From an uncultured Clostridia bacterium (GTDB taxonomy: Bacteria; Bacillota; Clostridia; UMGS1810), in assembly GCA_934481345.1 (NCBI GenBank), contig CAKSPF010000003.1, forward strand, positions 124,001 to 188,000: 64,000 bases of DNA, given 5' to 3'. The translations under genes and the position numbers were made by a program. Positions 28,323 through 37,684 of the stretch are shown piece after piece (within the stretch, counting starts at the first letter, position 1; every line of letters starts with the position of its first letter). The notes beneath the pieces were generated by a model, which was not told the DNA's origin, did no database searches, and was given only the letters and a program-made list of their open reading frames with translations.

Positions 28323-28363
28323 ATTATACCAAAATGGGATAATAAAGTCAAGAGGTGTTTTAT

Positions 28364-28570
28364 ATGAGATTAAAAGAATTAAGAAAATCAAAAGGAATAT
28401 CACAGTTAAAACTTGCCCTTGACATGAATACCAATCAAAATACAATAAGCAGATACGAAACCGGCGACAGAGAACCGGGAATTACCGAATTAATTAAATT
28501 CGCAGATTATTTTAATGTTTCGGTTGATTATTTGCTTGAAAGAACAAATAATCCTATGATTAACAAATAG
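28364..28570 (+). CDS. XRE-family (Cro/CI-like) transcriptional regulator
   Basis: 68 residues, a single helix-turn-helix domain: RLKELRKSKGISQLKLALDM with NTNQNTISRYETGDREPG as the recognition segment, then FNVSVDYLLERT closing the fold. No effector or dimerisation domain. The ATG at 28364 follows AGAGGTG; an in-frame GTG at 28355 overlaps that site. It probably binds the palindrome at 28294-28322 and so represses itself and perhaps the divergent Ltp gene (inference). Confidence 0.88.
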   Translation: MRLKELRKSKGISQLKLALDMNTNQNTISRYETGDREPGITELIKFADYFNVSVDYLLERTNNPMINK

Positions 28571-28581
28571 CTGTCCGTAAT

Positions 28582-28610
28582 TTGACACAACCGCAAATGA
28601 ATGTTATAAT
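28582..28610 (+). promoter_or_regulatory. Consensus sigma-A promoter of lysA operon
   Basis: Perfect TTGACA (28582-28587), 17-nt spacer, perfect TATAAT (28605-28610), 65 bp upstream of lysA. No lysine riboswitch fits in the short leader. Confidence 0.9.
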
Positions 28611-28675
28611 AACTAAAATGGATATATATATTCTTTGCATATCAATTGTTTTATGCATCGGGAGGTAATGAGCAA

Positions 28676-29977
28676 ATGTACGCACACAGGTATTTAAAAA
28701 CAAACAGCAAAAATCATCTTGAAATAGGCGGATGTGACGCATGCGAGCTTGCAAAGGAATACGGTACGCCGCTCTACGTCATGGATGAAGGACGAATCCG
28801 CACAAACATGCGTGCATACAAAGAATCCGTTGACAAATATTATAACTCAAACGGTCTGGTATTATATGCAAGCAAGGCGCTTTCCGCTGCATATATGTAC
28901 AAAATAGCGGCGCAGGAAGGTCTCGGCGTGGACGTTGTTTCCGGCGGAGAAATTTATACAGCCTTAAAAGCAGGATTTGACCCTGCAAAAATATATTTTC
29001 ACGGCAACAACAAAAGCTATGATGAAATTGAGCTTGCCGTAAAAAACAAAATAGGCGTATTTGTTGCCGACAGCCGTTTCGAGCTTGAAATTATAGACAG
29101 TCTGAGCAGGCAGTATAACTGCACTTCAAATGTAATGTTCCGTATCAAGCCCGGCATAGAAGCACACACGCACGAGTTTATAAGCACCGGTCAGATTGAC
29201 TCCAAATTCGGGTTTGCACTCGAAAACGGCGAAGCGTTTGAAATCATAAAATATGCAAAAGAATTTAAAAACATAAAAATTGCCGGGCTTCATTGCCACA
29301 TCGGCTCTCAGATTTTTGAACTGGAGCCTTTTGAGGCGGCAGCAGAAGTAATGATAGGCTTTTGCGAAAAACTCAAAAATGAGCTGAGCCTTGAAATCGA
29401 ACAGCTTAATCTCGGCGGCGGTTTCGGCATAAGCTACACCGCAGACGACACGCCGATTGAATACGGCAGATATATAGAGGCTGTTTCCGACAAAATAAAG
29501 CAGCTTTGCCTTGGAAAAAAGCTGAAGCTTCCGTTTATCCTTATGGAGCCGGGACGTTCCATTGTCGGCGATGCCGGAATAACCCTTTATACCGTTGGAA
29601 ATATTAAGGATATTCCCGGTGTACGCAAATATGTTTCCGTTGACGGCGGCATGGGTGACAACCCGAGATATATCCTGTACGACGCACTGTACGACGGTGT
29701 TCTTGCAAACCGCGCAAATGACAAGCCGTGCGAAACGGTAACTGTATGCGGCAAATGCTGCGAATCCGGAGATATAATCATAAAAGACGCATATCTTCCG
29801 AAAGCGGAAAGCGGCGATATTATGGCGGTTATGTCTACCGGAGCATACAATTATTCAATGGCAAGCAATTACAACAGGATTCCGCGTCCGCCGGTTATTA
29901 TGGTGCAAAACGGCACTTCAAAAATTGCCGTAAAGAGAGAAACATATGATGATATAATCAAAAATGATGTATTTTAG
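28676..29977 (+). CDS. lysA: Diaminopimelate decarboxylase
   Basis: PLP enzyme converting meso-diaminopimelate to lysine, last step of lysine synthesis. 433 residues, fold type III. The PLP lysine lies in YASKALSA, the histidine in GLHCHIGSQ, the phosphate loop in NLGGGFGI, and MEPGRSIVG and CGKCCESGDI complete the active site. The ATG at 28676 has GGAGG ten bases upstream; starting further up at 28646 would cover that site. First gene of a likely operon through gerW. Confidence 0.96.
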   Translation: MYAHRYLKTNSKNHLEIGGCDACELAKEYGTPLYVMDEGRIRTNMRAYKESVDKYYNSNGLVLYASKALSAAYMYKIAAQEGLGVDVVSGGEIYTALKAGFDPAKIYFHGNNKSYDEIELAVKNKIGVFVADSRFELEIIDSLSRQYNCTSNVMFRIKPGIEAHTHEFISTGQIDSKFGFALENGEAFEIIKYAKEFKNIKIAGLHCHIGSQIFELEPFEAAAEVMIGFCEKLKNELSLEIEQLNLGGGFGISYTADDTPIEYGRYIEAVSDKIKQLCLGKKLKLPFILMEPGRSIVGDAGITLYTVGNIKDIPGVRKYVSVDGGMGDNPRYILYDALYDGVLANRANDKPCETVTVCGKCCESGDIIIKDAYLPKAESGDIMAVMSTGAYNYSMASNYNRIPRPPVIMVQNGTSKIAVKRETYDDIIKNDVF

Positions 29978-29994
29978 TTTAAGGAGATAGCCGT

Positions 29995-30624
29995 ATGATG
30001 AAACAATTAACAAGTCTTATGCTCAGTATCCCCGGACTTTTGCTGGCATTATCCATGCACGAATTTGCTCACGGATATGCGGCATATAAAATGGGTGACA
30101 ATACTGCAAAATATGACGGCAGACTCAGTCTGAATCCGCTCGACCACATGGACCCCATAGGAACGCTCTGCCTTTTGTTTTTCCACTTCGGCTGGGCAAA
30201 GCCGGTGCGGATTAATCCGAATAACTTCAGAAATCAAAGAGCAGGAATAATCGTGGTAAGCCTTGCAGGCCCTTTTATGAATTTTATACTTGCGCTTTTG
30301 AGTGCGATTGCGGTTGAAATCATTTCAACCGGCATGAGTTATTCAAACATTGCGTTATTTTTGTATCAGGTATTTCTGTACAGCGAAGTGATAAACATAG
30401 GTCTTATGGTATTTAATTTAATTCCTATACCTCCGCTTGACGGTTCAAAGGTACTTCTGGAATTTCTGCCGTACAGATACAGGGGATATTTTTACCGTAT
30501 GGAAAGATATTCCTTTATAATACTCATTCTGCTTTGCTATACCGGATTTTTGACACCTATTCTGTCTGTCATGCAAAGCAGCATAGGAAGTTTAATAAGT
30601 TCTATTATCGGGTTGATTTTTTAA
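29995..30624 (+). CDS. Site-2 protease family (M50) membrane metalloprotease
   Basis: 209 residues, about five hydrophobic segments. The zinc motif HEFAH lies in the first helix (LSMHEFAHGYAAYKMGD) and the third ligand in PIPPLDGSKVL. The compact form without PDZ domain resembles the YwhC group. Its substrate is unknown. It lies 17 bp after lysA and its stop overlaps the scpA start by one base. It commonly precedes scpA in Firmicutes. Confidence 0.9.
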   Translation: MMKQLTSLMLSIPGLLLALSMHEFAHGYAAYKMGDNTAKYDGRLSLNPLDHMDPIGTLCLLFFHFGWAKPVRINPNNFRNQRAGIIVVSLAGPFMNFILALLSAIAVEIISTGMSYSNIALFLYQVFLYSEVINIGLMVFNLIPIPPLDGSKVLLEFLPYRYRGYFYRMERYSFIILILLCYTGFLTPILSVMQSSIGSLISSIIGLIF

Positions 30625-31403
30625 TGGAAAATTTGATTTTTAAGCTGCCGGTTTTTGAAGGTCCGCTGGATTTGCTCGAACATCTCATAAAAAAGAATAA
30701 GCTTGACATATGCACTGTTTCTTTGATAGAAATAACGGATCAGTACATTGAATATATACATCAAATGGAGGATATGGATCTTGATGTGTCGACCGACTTT
30801 TTGGTTGTTGCCTCCAATCTTTTGTATATAAAATCAAAAGCGCTTTTGCCGAAGCATGAGGACGAGAAAGACGACAGTGAAGATATAGCAAACAATCTTA
30901 CGGAGGCGCTGAAAGAACGCGCAAGGATGAAGATTATATCCGAGAAATTCCGCAACATGCAGTTTGACGGCACTTTCAGCTATTTTAAAGAAGAAGAAAA
31001 AATTGAAAAAGCTCCGGTGAAGAAAAAATATGAAAACCTTGACCCGAGAAAGCTCTATTCGGCTTTTATGACGGTTCTTGAAAAAACCGAACGGCGCGCT
31101 CCGCCGCCAAAATCCAATTTTACGGGCATAGTGGGCAGAGAGCCGGTATCCGTAAAGGAAAAAGCAGGAAAACTTATTCATAAGCTGAAAAAGGAAAAAA
31201 AGGTTAAATTTGAAACCATATTTGAGGACGCACACCACAAAAATGAAATCGTAGCGATTTTTCTTGCAATTCTGGAGCTTATGAAGTTAAACCAAATATA
31301 TACTTATGAGGAAAACGACAAAATCCTTGTAAGCCTGGGCGATAATGCAGACGCATCCGCCGAAGAAATACTATCTAATATCAGCGGTGAATTAAATGAA
31401 TAG
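30624..31403 (+). CDS. scpA: Segregation and condensation protein A
   Basis: Kleisin subunit that bridges the two SMC heads with ScpB in the chromosome condensin. 259 residues. The N-terminal LPVFEGPLDLLEHLIKK is the family signature; a charged middle and the C-terminal winged helix (about 180-255) follow. The start ATG overlaps the previous stop (TAATG). A longer in-frame reading from 30534 lies entirely inside the protease gene and is rejected. Confidence 0.95.
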   Translation: MENLIFKLPVFEGPLDLLEHLIKKNKLDICTVSLIEITDQYIEYIHQMEDMDLDVSTDFLVVASNLLYIKSKALLPKHEDEKDDSEDIANNLTEALKERARMKIISEKFRNMQFDGTFSYFKEEEKIEKAPVKKKYENLDPRKLYSAFMTVLEKTERRAPPPKSNFTGIVGREPVSVKEKAGKLIHKLKKEKKVKFETIFEDAHHKNEIVAIFLAILELMKLNQIYTYEENDKILVSLGDNADASAEEILSNISGELNE

Positions 31404-32013
31404 AAATCCTAAAGCAATACTGGAGGGGCTGCTGTTTGCGAGCGGCGACTCAGTACCTGTCAAAAGATTAAGCGACGTTCTTTCGATGTCTGAAAAAGAT
31501 GTAACCAAAATACTTTGGGAACTGAAAGACGAATACGACAACGACCAAAATCGCGGAATACATATCATTCAGCTTGAAGACAGCTACCAGCTGTGCACAA
31601 AAAGAGAATTTTATGACTATATACATATTCTGCGCGAAAAAAACAGAAGAGCCTCCCTCACAAATGCCGGGCTTGAGGTACTCTCGGTTGTAGCGTACAA
31701 TCAGCCTGTTACAAGAGGAACAATCGAGTTTATCCGTGGGGTTAACTCCGACGGACCTTTAAACAACCTTGTGGGAGCCGGTCTTGTGGAAGAAGTCGGC
31801 AGACTGGACGCACCGGGACGTCCGATACTTTTCGGAACTACAGAAGAGTTTTTAAGATGCTTCAATATTTCTTCTCTTTCAGAGCTGCCCGATATTGACA
31901 AGGAATACAGCTTTGAAGGGCTTAACAATGAGCTTGAAAAAAGCGGCATAAACGAAGACCAACAGAAGTTTTCCGACTTTGAAATTCAAACGGAGGACAC
32001 ATCGGATCAGTAG
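31396..32013 (+). CDS. scpB: Segregation and condensation protein B
   Basis: Partner of ScpA and SMC. 205 residues with two winged-helix domains: AILEGLLFASGDSVPVKRL at the N-terminus and EVLSVVAYNQPVTRGTIEFIRGV in the centre, followed by GRPILFGTTEEFLRCF. It overlaps scpA by 8 bp. The acidic C-terminal tail is variable in the family. Ends in TAG. Confidence 0.95.
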   Translation: MNRNPKAILEGLLFASGDSVPVKRLSDVLSMSEKDVTKILWELKDEYDNDQNRGIHIIQLEDSYQLCTKREFYDYIHILREKNRRASLTNAGLEVLSVVAYNQPVTRGTIEFIRGVNSDGPLNNLVGAGLVEEVGRLDAPGRPILFGTTEEFLRCFNISSLSELPDIDKEYSFEGLNNELEKSGINEDQQKFSDFEIQTEDTSDQ

Positions 32014-32043
32014 TTTGACGACATGCTTCAGGAGGTATGATTT

Positions 32044-32664
32044 TTGTATATATTTTTTGCAATTGCCGCAATAATAATATTAATTACATCGGTAATACTT
32101 TTCTCAAAGCTGCGTCTGACAGTAAGCTACTGCAAAAATGAGGGCGAAAAGCCGGAATTTTCGGTTACGGTTTCTCTTCTCGGAAAAATAATTATCAAAA
32201 AAAATAACAGCAATATAAAACATACCGAAAAAAGAATTGATTTGAGTAATGCAGAAAAAGAGTCAGAAGAAAAAGACAAAAAACTTATTGAGAAGCTTAA
32301 AACTCTTGCGGAAAGTTTTTCAATTGTAAAAAATGTATACTCGAAAAACAGGCGAAGCATCAAAAAATGCATTTTGGCCGAAAAGCTTGATATATATATA
32401 AAATTCGGACTTTTTGACGCGATGCAGACCGGCATAGCTACCGGCATTGTATGGGCATTGTTATACAATATGCTTTCTCTCATCTCTGCTGTCGGAACTG
32501 TTTATGAACACGGTTTTGAAGTTGAACCGGTGTTTGACAAAGCCGGTTTTTGTTCAAGCGGAAAAGGAATATTTTCCTTCAGATTGATAAATATTATTAT
32601 AGTATCATTAAAAGTTTATATTACCTACAAAAAAATTTGCCGGAAACGCAGAAAAAACGGCTGA
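32044..32664 (+). CDS. DUF2953-type membrane protein
   Basis: 206 residues. One N-terminal membrane segment (1-20), a charged middle (about 55-105), then a region with ILAEKLDIYIKFGLFDAMQTGIATG that resembles DUF2953 proteins of spore formers, and a final hydrophobic stretch. TTG start behind AGGAGGT. Its place between scpB and gerW is the usual one in Clostridia and suggests a sporulation role, but no activity is known. Confidence 0.75.
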   Translation: MYIFFAIAAIIILITSVILFSKLRLTVSYCKNEGEKPEFSVTVSLLGKIIIKKNNSNIKHTEKRIDLSNAEKESEEKDKKLIEKLKTLAESFSIVKNVYSKNRRSIKKCILAEKLDIYIKFGLFDAMQTGIATGIVWALLYNMLSLISAVGTVYEHGFEVEPVFDKAGFCSSGKGIFSFRLINIIIVSLKVYITYKKICRKRRKNG

Positions 32665-32694
32665 TTTATATAAAATAAAAAAGGCGGCGATATT

Positions 32695-33156
32695 ATGTCA
32701 AACCATCCGATTGAAGGTTTAATGAACGAGGCAATGGAACACATAAGACAAATGGTTGATGTCAACACAATTGTAGGCACTCCCGTTACAACTGCTGACG
32801 GAACAACAATCATCCCTATTTCAAAGGTTGCGTTCGGCTTCGGTGCAGGCGGCAGCGAGTTTAACACAAAGCAAGCCGAAAAAACCGATGACAATGCAAT
32901 GTTCGGTGGCGGAAGCGGCGGCGGAGTAAGCATCAATCCTGTGGCATTTCTCGTTGTAAACAGCGAGCAAATCAAGCTTCTTCCGATTTCAAGCTCTTCC
33001 ACAACTGTAGATAAGCTTATAGACCTTGTTCCGGATTTAATAAACAAATTCAACAAATTTGCAAATGAGATGATTGATAAGCACAATGCAAAGAAAGAAA
33101 ACAATGAAACCGATGATACACAAAACGAATCGGACGATACCGGAATTGAGCTTTAG
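32695..33156 (+). CDS. gerW: GerW (YtfJ) family sporulation protein
   Basis: 153 residues. In Bacillus YtfJ/GerW is a spore protein needed for normal germination. The core HPIEGLMNEAMEHIRQMVDV, then DGTTIIPISKVAFGFGAGG and GGGSGGGVSINPVAFLVV are the family landmarks. The C-terminal 35 residues are Asn/Asp/Glu-rich. Last gene of the lysA-to-gerW run, 30 bp after the DUF2953 gene and followed by a terminator. Confidence 0.93.
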   Translation: MSNHPIEGLMNEAMEHIRQMVDVNTIVGTPVTTADGTTIIPISKVAFGFGAGGSEFNTKQAEKTDDNAMFGGGSGGGVSINPVAFLVVNSEQIKLLPISSSSTTVDKLIDLVPDLINKFNKFANEMIDKHNAKKENNETDDTQNESDDTGIEL

Positions 33157-33186
33157 TATTATTTCATAATTGAAACGGCGAAATCA

Positions 33187-33226
33187 AAAGCCGCACCTCA
33201 AAAACTATGCTTTGGGGTGCGGCTTT
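33187..33226. terminator. Bidirectional terminator after gerW
   Basis: A 16-bp stem with one G-T pair (33187-33202 with 33211-33226), A-flanked on one side and T-flanked on the other, between the convergent gerW and the small minus-strand gene. Confidence 0.85.
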
Positions 33227-33232
33227 ATAAAT

Positions 33233-33472
33233 TCAAATCACCGCTTTAAAAATCAGTACGGCAACTGCGGCAAACGCAGTGATTGCCGTAAGCGCCGCCA
33301 TTGTATCCGCGCGGCGGCTTTTGCTGCATTTGCGGTGTATGAGCTTGTTTTTATTATAGATATAGGTTTCTATCACCCTGTCCGCCTGCGAAAGAATATC
33401 GTCCGGGACATCCTTTTTTGATTTGAAAACACAGAGTATACGGTCAAGTACATTCATTTTTTTATCCGGCAT
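33233..33472 (-). CDS. Small tail-anchored membrane protein, unknown function
   Basis: 79 residues. A soluble, positively charged N-terminal part (1-53) ends in one transmembrane helix (about 55-79, TAITAFAAVAVLIF), so it is a tail-anchored type. The ATG has AAGGAGA seven bases upstream. It lies between gerW and sigE in a sporulation neighbourhood. No family recognised. Confidence 0.6.
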   Translation of the reverse strand: MPDKKMNVLDRILCVFKSKKDVPDDILSQADRVIETYIYNKNKLIHRKCSKSRRADTMAALTAITAFAAVAVLIFKAVI

Positions 33473-33553
33473 AATATTTCTCCTTTTGCTTCGTAAATTT
33501 TGCCTTTTGGAAATTTGTACTAATATTATACTCCGTATTATGTAAATTTATAC

Positions 33554-34258
33554 CTATACCATTTTAGATATTTCTTTTTTCAGCCGTGATATAATCTTTT
33601 TTTCAAGTCTTGATATATACGACTGACTTATACCCAATAAATCGGCAACTTCTTTTTGTGTTTTTGAGGTTTTGTTGTTTACTCCGAAGCGCAGCTCCAT
33701 TATATTTCTTTCACGCGGAGAAAGCTTTTTCAGTGCAATTGACAAAAGCTGTTTATCAACCTCGGATTCGATGCTCTGATATATTATGTCGCCCTCCGTA
33801 CCGAGTATATCGGAGAGAAGGAGCTCGTTGCCGTCCCAATCTACGTTGAGCGGCTCGTCTATGGATATTTCTATTTTCCGATTGCTGTTTTTTCTCAGAT
33901 ACATGAGAATTTCATTTTCTATGCAGCGCGACGCATATGTTGCAAGCTTTATTTTTTTGTCGGGATTGAAGGTATTTATCGCCTTTATAAGACCGATAGT
34001 GCCTATACTTATCAAATCCTCAACGTTAATTCCCGTATTTTCAAATTTTTTTGCTATATACACCACAAGTCTGAGATTGCGCTCAATAAGTTCTCCTCTT
34101 GCTTTTTTGGGGTTTGTTTTAAATACCTCCAGGAGTTTTTCCTCCTCATCTCTCGATAGCGGAGGCGGAAGTGTGGAGGAGCTTCCTATGTAATGAATTT
34201 CATCATCGGTAAAAATCCGGTATATTATCAGTTTGATTTTTTGTGCAAAAGCTATCAA
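33554..34258 (-). CDS. sigE: RNA polymerase sigma factor sigma-E (mother cell)
   Basis: First mother-cell-specific sigma factor of sporulation. 234 residues. The N-terminus carries the pro-sequence and the conserved [14 protein letters not shown] around the cleavage zone. Region 2 follows ([33 protein letters not shown]), then region 4 with [13 protein letters not shown] and the helix-turn-helix [20 protein letters not shown]. The TTG start follows AAAGGATGG. Its protease SpoIIGA is encoded 19 bp upstream. No sigG lies next to it in this window. Confidence 0.96.
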   Translation of the reverse strand: MIAFAQKIKLIIYRIFTDDEIHYIGSSSTLPPPLSRDEEEKLLEVFKTNPKKARGELIERNLRLVVYIAKKFENTGINVEDLISIGTIGLIKAINTFNPDKKIKLATYASRCIENEILMYLRKNSNRKIEISIDEPLNVDWDGNELLLSDILGTEGDIIYQSIESEVDKQLLSIALKKLSPRERNIMELRFGVNNKTSKTQKEVADLLGISQSYISRLEKKIISRLKKEISKMV

Positions 34259-34277
34259 TTTTAAACCATCCTTTCTT

Positions 34278-35135
34278 TCAGCACAATGCTTCCGGGTTTA
34301 AAAGCGCATTGTATTCGCGGCTTTTTGAAAGTGTGCTGTTATACAGGGCAGCGACTATATTTTCCTGCTCACAATTATTTATTATTATTTTTTCGGGTAC
34401 AAAAGCAATTAAAATCCCGCTCTGATTACCGATAGACGAAAACGGAATAAGCCTGAAACCCGGCGGCAGATTGCTCAAATCGGCATTTTCACCGATAATT
34501 TTCTTTATATCAAATTCAAAGAGCGGAGCCATAACGCTCGCCTCGGCTATCATCACTGTTTTGCCGCTGAACGGGTCTTTAAGCATGTTTCCGGTATCTA
34601 CAAGTGCTTTTAAATCAACGCTTTTGCCGTGGTTCACGACTGTTATATGCGTATAGTTTCTTAGCGAGTTTTTCTTCAAAAATCTTTGCACCGCAACGAT
34701 TGCAATATAAGATATTGCACATGACGCCGCAAGATATACAATCGGTATATTAAAATAAAAAATGCCGTTGCTTATAACGCCGCCAAGCTTTATGCCTATA
34801 TCCGTAAAATAAAGCAGGGCAAGCGACAAAATGCCGAATACCGCCGTTGTACCGAAAAACACCGCCGTCTGCACGGCAAGCTGTTTGAAGCTTTTCGGCG
34901 CAAATGAAATAAAGCTTATAAGCATTGCCATTATTATCTTAAAAATAAGTGTATAAAGTATATGTAATTCCGGGAAAAAGATAATACAGGCATATACGGC
35001 GCCCGCAAACGCTCCCGAAAACACTCTCAGCGGTGAATATTTTAATTTCATAAGTGTGGCTGAAGCTGTTAAAATAACAGTGTTTATCATAAGATTCACA
35101 AAAAACAAAACATCAATATACACACTGTAGTCCAT
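34278..35135 (-). CDS. spoIIGA: Sigma-E processing peptidase SpoIIGA
   Basis: Membrane aspartyl protease that removes the pro-sequence of sigma-E after a signal from the forespore (SpoIIR). 285 residues: five hydrophobic segments (about 5-160) and a cytoplasmic pepsin-like domain with the catalytic aspartate in [10 protein letters not shown]. The later [17 protein letters not shown] is conserved in the family. First gene of the spoIIGA-sigE operon. Confidence 0.95.
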   Translation of the reverse strand: MDYSVYIDVLFFVNLMINTVILTASATLMKLKYSPLRVFSGAFAGAVYACIIFFPELHILYTLIFKIIMAMLISFISFAPKSFKQLAVQTAVFFGTTAVFGILSLALLYFTDIGIKLGGVISNGIFYFNIPIVYLAASCAISYIAIVAVQRFLKKNSLRNYTHITVVNHGKSVDLKALVDTGNMLKDPFSGKTVMIAEASVMAPLFEFDIKKIIGENADLSNLPPGFRLIPFSSIGNQSGILIAFVPEKIIINNCEQENIVAALYNSTLSKSREYNALLNPEALC

Positions 35136-35243
35136 ATTTCACCGTCTTTCTGTTCTATAGGCATATTTGTATAATACCACATCCGCATTACGAAACTTGT
35201 AGAATTGAGGTAGATAAAAAATTTTTAAGTATGAAAAAAGGTA

Positions 35244-35272
35244 TTGCAAAATTTGTATTTTTATGATAAAAT
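35244..35272 (+). promoter_or_regulatory. Sigma-A promoter of secG
   Basis: TTGCAA (35244-35249), 17-nt spacer, TAAAAT (35267-35272), 35 bp upstream of the secG start. Confidence 0.7.
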
Positions 35273-35307
35273 ACAAAAGTATGAGAATTTAATCGGAGGT
35301 GTTATAG

Positions 35308-35547
35308 GTGGCCAGCACAATTGTAACAGTTATTCATGTAATATTATCCCTTATTTTGATTGCGGTTGTTTTGTTACAGTCCGGAAAATCAGCAGGTCTT
35401 TCCGGTTCAATCGGAGGAGGAGCAGAAACCTTCTTCGGTAAAAATAAAGCAAGAACGATTGACGGTCTTTTGGAAAAAGCAACAGGTATTGTTGCAATAC
35501 TTTTCGTTGTAACTTCAATTGTACTTTCACTGTTCCTTAACAAATAA
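35308..35547 (+). CDS. secG: Preprotein translocase subunit SecG
   Basis: 79 residues, two transmembrane helices (about 3-20 and 55-76) joined by the glycine-rich SGKSAGLSGSIGGGAETFFG loop typical of SecG. Helps SecYE translocate secreted proteins. GTG start behind CGGAGG. Monocistronic, between its own promoter and a strong terminator; the rnr/smpB genes often found after secG are absent. Confidence 0.95.
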   Translation: MASTIVTVIHVILSLILIAVVLLQSGKSAGLSGSIGGGAETFFGKNKARTIDGLLEKATGIVAILFVVTSIVLSLFLNK

Positions 35548-35561
35548 GGAAAGTCAACTAT

Positions 35562-35598
35562 AAAAGAAGTTCCCGCCATACCGGCGGGAACTTCTTTT
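35562..35598. terminator. Strong bidirectional terminator after secG
   Basis: Perfect 16-bp stem (35562-35577 with 35583-35598), 5-base loop, A-tract on one side and T-tract on the other. It reaches the stop codon of the convergent DUF2520 gene. Confidence 0.88.
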
Positions 35599-36460
35599 AT
35601 CTTAATCTTTTCAAAAGCGAAATAAGATTTTCTTTTTCTTCGGCGGAATATTTATCCGCATTTAACGTATGAGTTTCAAGAACCCGGTATATATCTTTTA
35701 AATCAGAGCAATTTAACGTATTCAGCAGCGAGAAGGTCTTACGGATTGAAATTTCATCCGCGCGAGGAGAGCGCCCTGATGTAAACTCACGGGCTCTTCC
35801 GTCTTTAAGCTCCTCGGAGCACGCAATTGTACGGTTAAAAAAGTCTGCAAAGCTTTTCGGTGAATATACGCCGGCAAATTTATACAGGCGAACAGCAGCG
35901 TCCAAAACAGTCATTACAAAATCCGTTGCAAAATGATTTGCCAAAATAGCAAGTGATTTATCAGATTTGTCGGCTATTTTAAACGCATCGCCGAGAGAAG
36001 TGAGTGCATTTGCAAATTCATCAAACTGTTTGCCGTCACCCTCAACCATTATACATTCATCTGACAAATTCTGAACTTTATTTGTTTCCTTTACAAAAGG
36101 CATATAAAACGAAGCGTATGTATTTGCAGAGCCGCAGAAAAGAATATTTGAGTCAAGGGAGCTGCTGAAGTGGCACAGAATTTTGTTTTGAACACGATTT
36201 TCTTTAAGCATGTCCGCAAATATTGATAAGTTATTATCATTTGCGCTTATAAACAAAACATCTGCCTCGCCGAGCAAATCATTCAGTGAAAAATACGCCT
36301 TGACATTTAAAAATACTGCGGCATTTACAGTCGCCTCGATATCCGTGCCGTATATACCGCAGACTGTAATGGACGGATTTTTTGCATTTTTCGACATTTC
36401 TTTTATGGTATATGCAATATTCATGGCATTTTTTGATATTCCTATGAATGCAGCTTTCAT
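35597..36460 (-). CDS. Rossmann-fold/DUF2520 protein
   Basis: 287 residues. The N-terminal half resembles a nucleotide-binding Rossmann domain of the pyrroline-5-carboxylate-reductase type (AAFIGISKNAMNIAYTI), although the GxGxxG loop is degraded to GISKNA. The C-terminal half fits DUF2520, with LANHFATDFVMTVLDAA and a helical bundle. A dinucleotide-dependent reductase is plausible, but with the altered loop cofactor binding is uncertain. It lies 4 bp after tmcAL on the same strand. Confidence 0.75.
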   Translation of the reverse strand: MKAAFIGISKNAMNIAYTIKEMSKNAKNPSITVCGIYGTDIEATVNAAVFLNVKAYFSLNDLLGEADVLFISANDNNLSIFADMLKENRVQNKILCHFSSSLDSNILFCGSANTYASFYMPFVKETNKVQNLSDECIMVEGDGKQFDEFANALTSLGDAFKIADKSDKSLAILANHFATDFVMTVLDAAVRLYKFAGVYSPKSFADFFNRTIACSEELKDGRAREFTSGRSPRADEISIRKTFSLLNTLNCSDLKDIYRVLETHTLNADKYSAEEKENLISLLKRLR

Positions 36461-36464
36461 ATTA

Positions 36465-37607
36465 TCATTCCTTTCTGTCTATATACGGTGCGGTTACAAA
36501 GTCAGCAGAGGCTTTTTTGTTTGCACACAAAGCCTGAATATCGGTTGCAAGTATATCTTTTTCAAACATTGAACCCGGTAAATACTTAAAATCCGCCGTT
36601 TTGGTAATAATTTTGAGCGGGCCGTTTTTTGCAGCGTCTTTAAGGACCTGCGCTCCGGTTTTGTTAAGTGCAAGAACTCTTGCATATGTCGGCTTTTCGA
36701 TTTTTTCGATTCCGAGCAGAGCGCATAAAATACACCGTCTTATTCTGTGAGCTGTGTAACGCTTTGTTACACATTCAGACACAAAATCTTCAAAGCTTGT
36801 GGTATTTTTGGCCGCATTTACCATACGGTTTGCCAGTCCGCTTTCCATACCGGATACACAGGCAAGCTCCGAGCTGCTTTTAAGCCGGAAAAAGCCCAGA
36901 ATTAAAGACGAAATATTTTCAATTCTGTAAATATCCGATTTGCCGTATTCGCAAAAACCGTCAAGGCAATCGTTTTCAAGTATTTTCCGGCGTATTGCAG
37001 AGGCGCTCGGAAATTCTCCGGCAAGCTCGGTACTGTGATAATTGCCGATGCGCTTTACTGTATTGAATTTCAAACACGGGTTTACCTTCATAGCCGCGCA
37101 GATATAGGATATGGCAAGAGTGGCATTCGGCATAAACACCCCGTCCGGCAAACCGTCTATACACGCTCTGACTGCGCTTTCGCATGCAGAGGGATAACCT
37201 CTGCCGGCTTCCATTTCCGCTTTAAATGCTTTTTTATATTCTTCCGGTTCGCTTTTTTTAATTTCTGCAATCCTTTTTAATAATTCTTCATCGGCATATT
37301 CACTGCCAAACGAAATGCCGTCTGCATTCAGACCGTTTAATATTTCAACTGCTCCGAGAGCAAAGTTATCTGCCGATTGCAAAACATAGCAGACCGGAAG
37401 TTCTATTACAAGGTCCGCTCCGTTTTGAACAGCCGCTTTTGCACGCGTCCATTTATCAAATATTGCCACATCGCCGCGCTGAACCATACTGCCGCTCATT
37501 ATGCATATCACAGCGTCGGCATGTGTTTGTTTCCTTGTTTGTTCTATTAAATATTTATGTCCATTATGAAAAGGGTTAAATTCGCATATAATGCCATATT
37601 TGAGCAT
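36465..37607 (-). CDS. tmcAL: tRNA(Met) cytidine acetate ligase (TmcAL/YlbM family)
   Basis: In Bacillus, TmcAL activates acetate with ATP and forms N4-acetylcytidine at the wobble position of elongator tRNA-Met. 380 residues. The nucleotidyltransferase core has ICEFNPFHNGHKYLI (HxGH-like motif), then MSGSMVQRGD and ADLVIELPVCY. ATG start behind AAGGAGA. Followed closely by the DUF2520 gene; divergent from tRNA-Lys, though not its target. Confidence 0.93.
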   Translation of the reverse strand: MLKYGIICEFNPFHNGHKYLIEQTRKQTHADAVICIMSGSMVQRGDVAIFDKWTRAKAAVQNGADLVIELPVCYVLQSADNFALGAVEILNGLNADGISFGSEYADEELLKRIAEIKKSEPEEYKKAFKAEMEAGRGYPSACESAVRACIDGLPDGVFMPNATLAISYICAAMKVNPCLKFNTVKRIGNYHSTELAGEFPSASAIRRKILENDCLDGFCEYGKSDIYRIENISSLILGFFRLKSSSELACVSGMESGLANRMVNAAKNTTSFEDFVSECVTKRYTAHRIRRCILCALLGIEKIEKPTYARVLALNKTGAQVLKDAAKNGPLKIITKTADFKYLPGSMFEKDILATDIQALCANKKASADFVTAPYIDRKE

Positions 37608-37635
37608 ATTTTTCTCCTTTTTTTAAAAAAAACTA

Positions 37636-37664
37636 TTGACAAACAGTCAATAAGTGTGTATAAT
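37636..37664 (+). promoter_or_regulatory. Consensus sigma-A promoter of tRNA-Lys
   Basis: Perfect TTGACA (37636-37641), 17-nt spacer, perfect TATAAT (37659-37664), 20 bp before the tRNA. The -35 sits in a small palindrome (TTGAC-TGTTT-GTCAA on the minus strand). Confidence 0.92.
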
Positions 37665-37684
37665 AGCATATGTTGATTTGATTT

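Noticed and set aside
33170..33421. 83-codon plus-strand frame after gerW
   Set aside because: Runs through the bidirectional terminator and opposite to a better-supported minus-strand gene with its own ribosome binding site.
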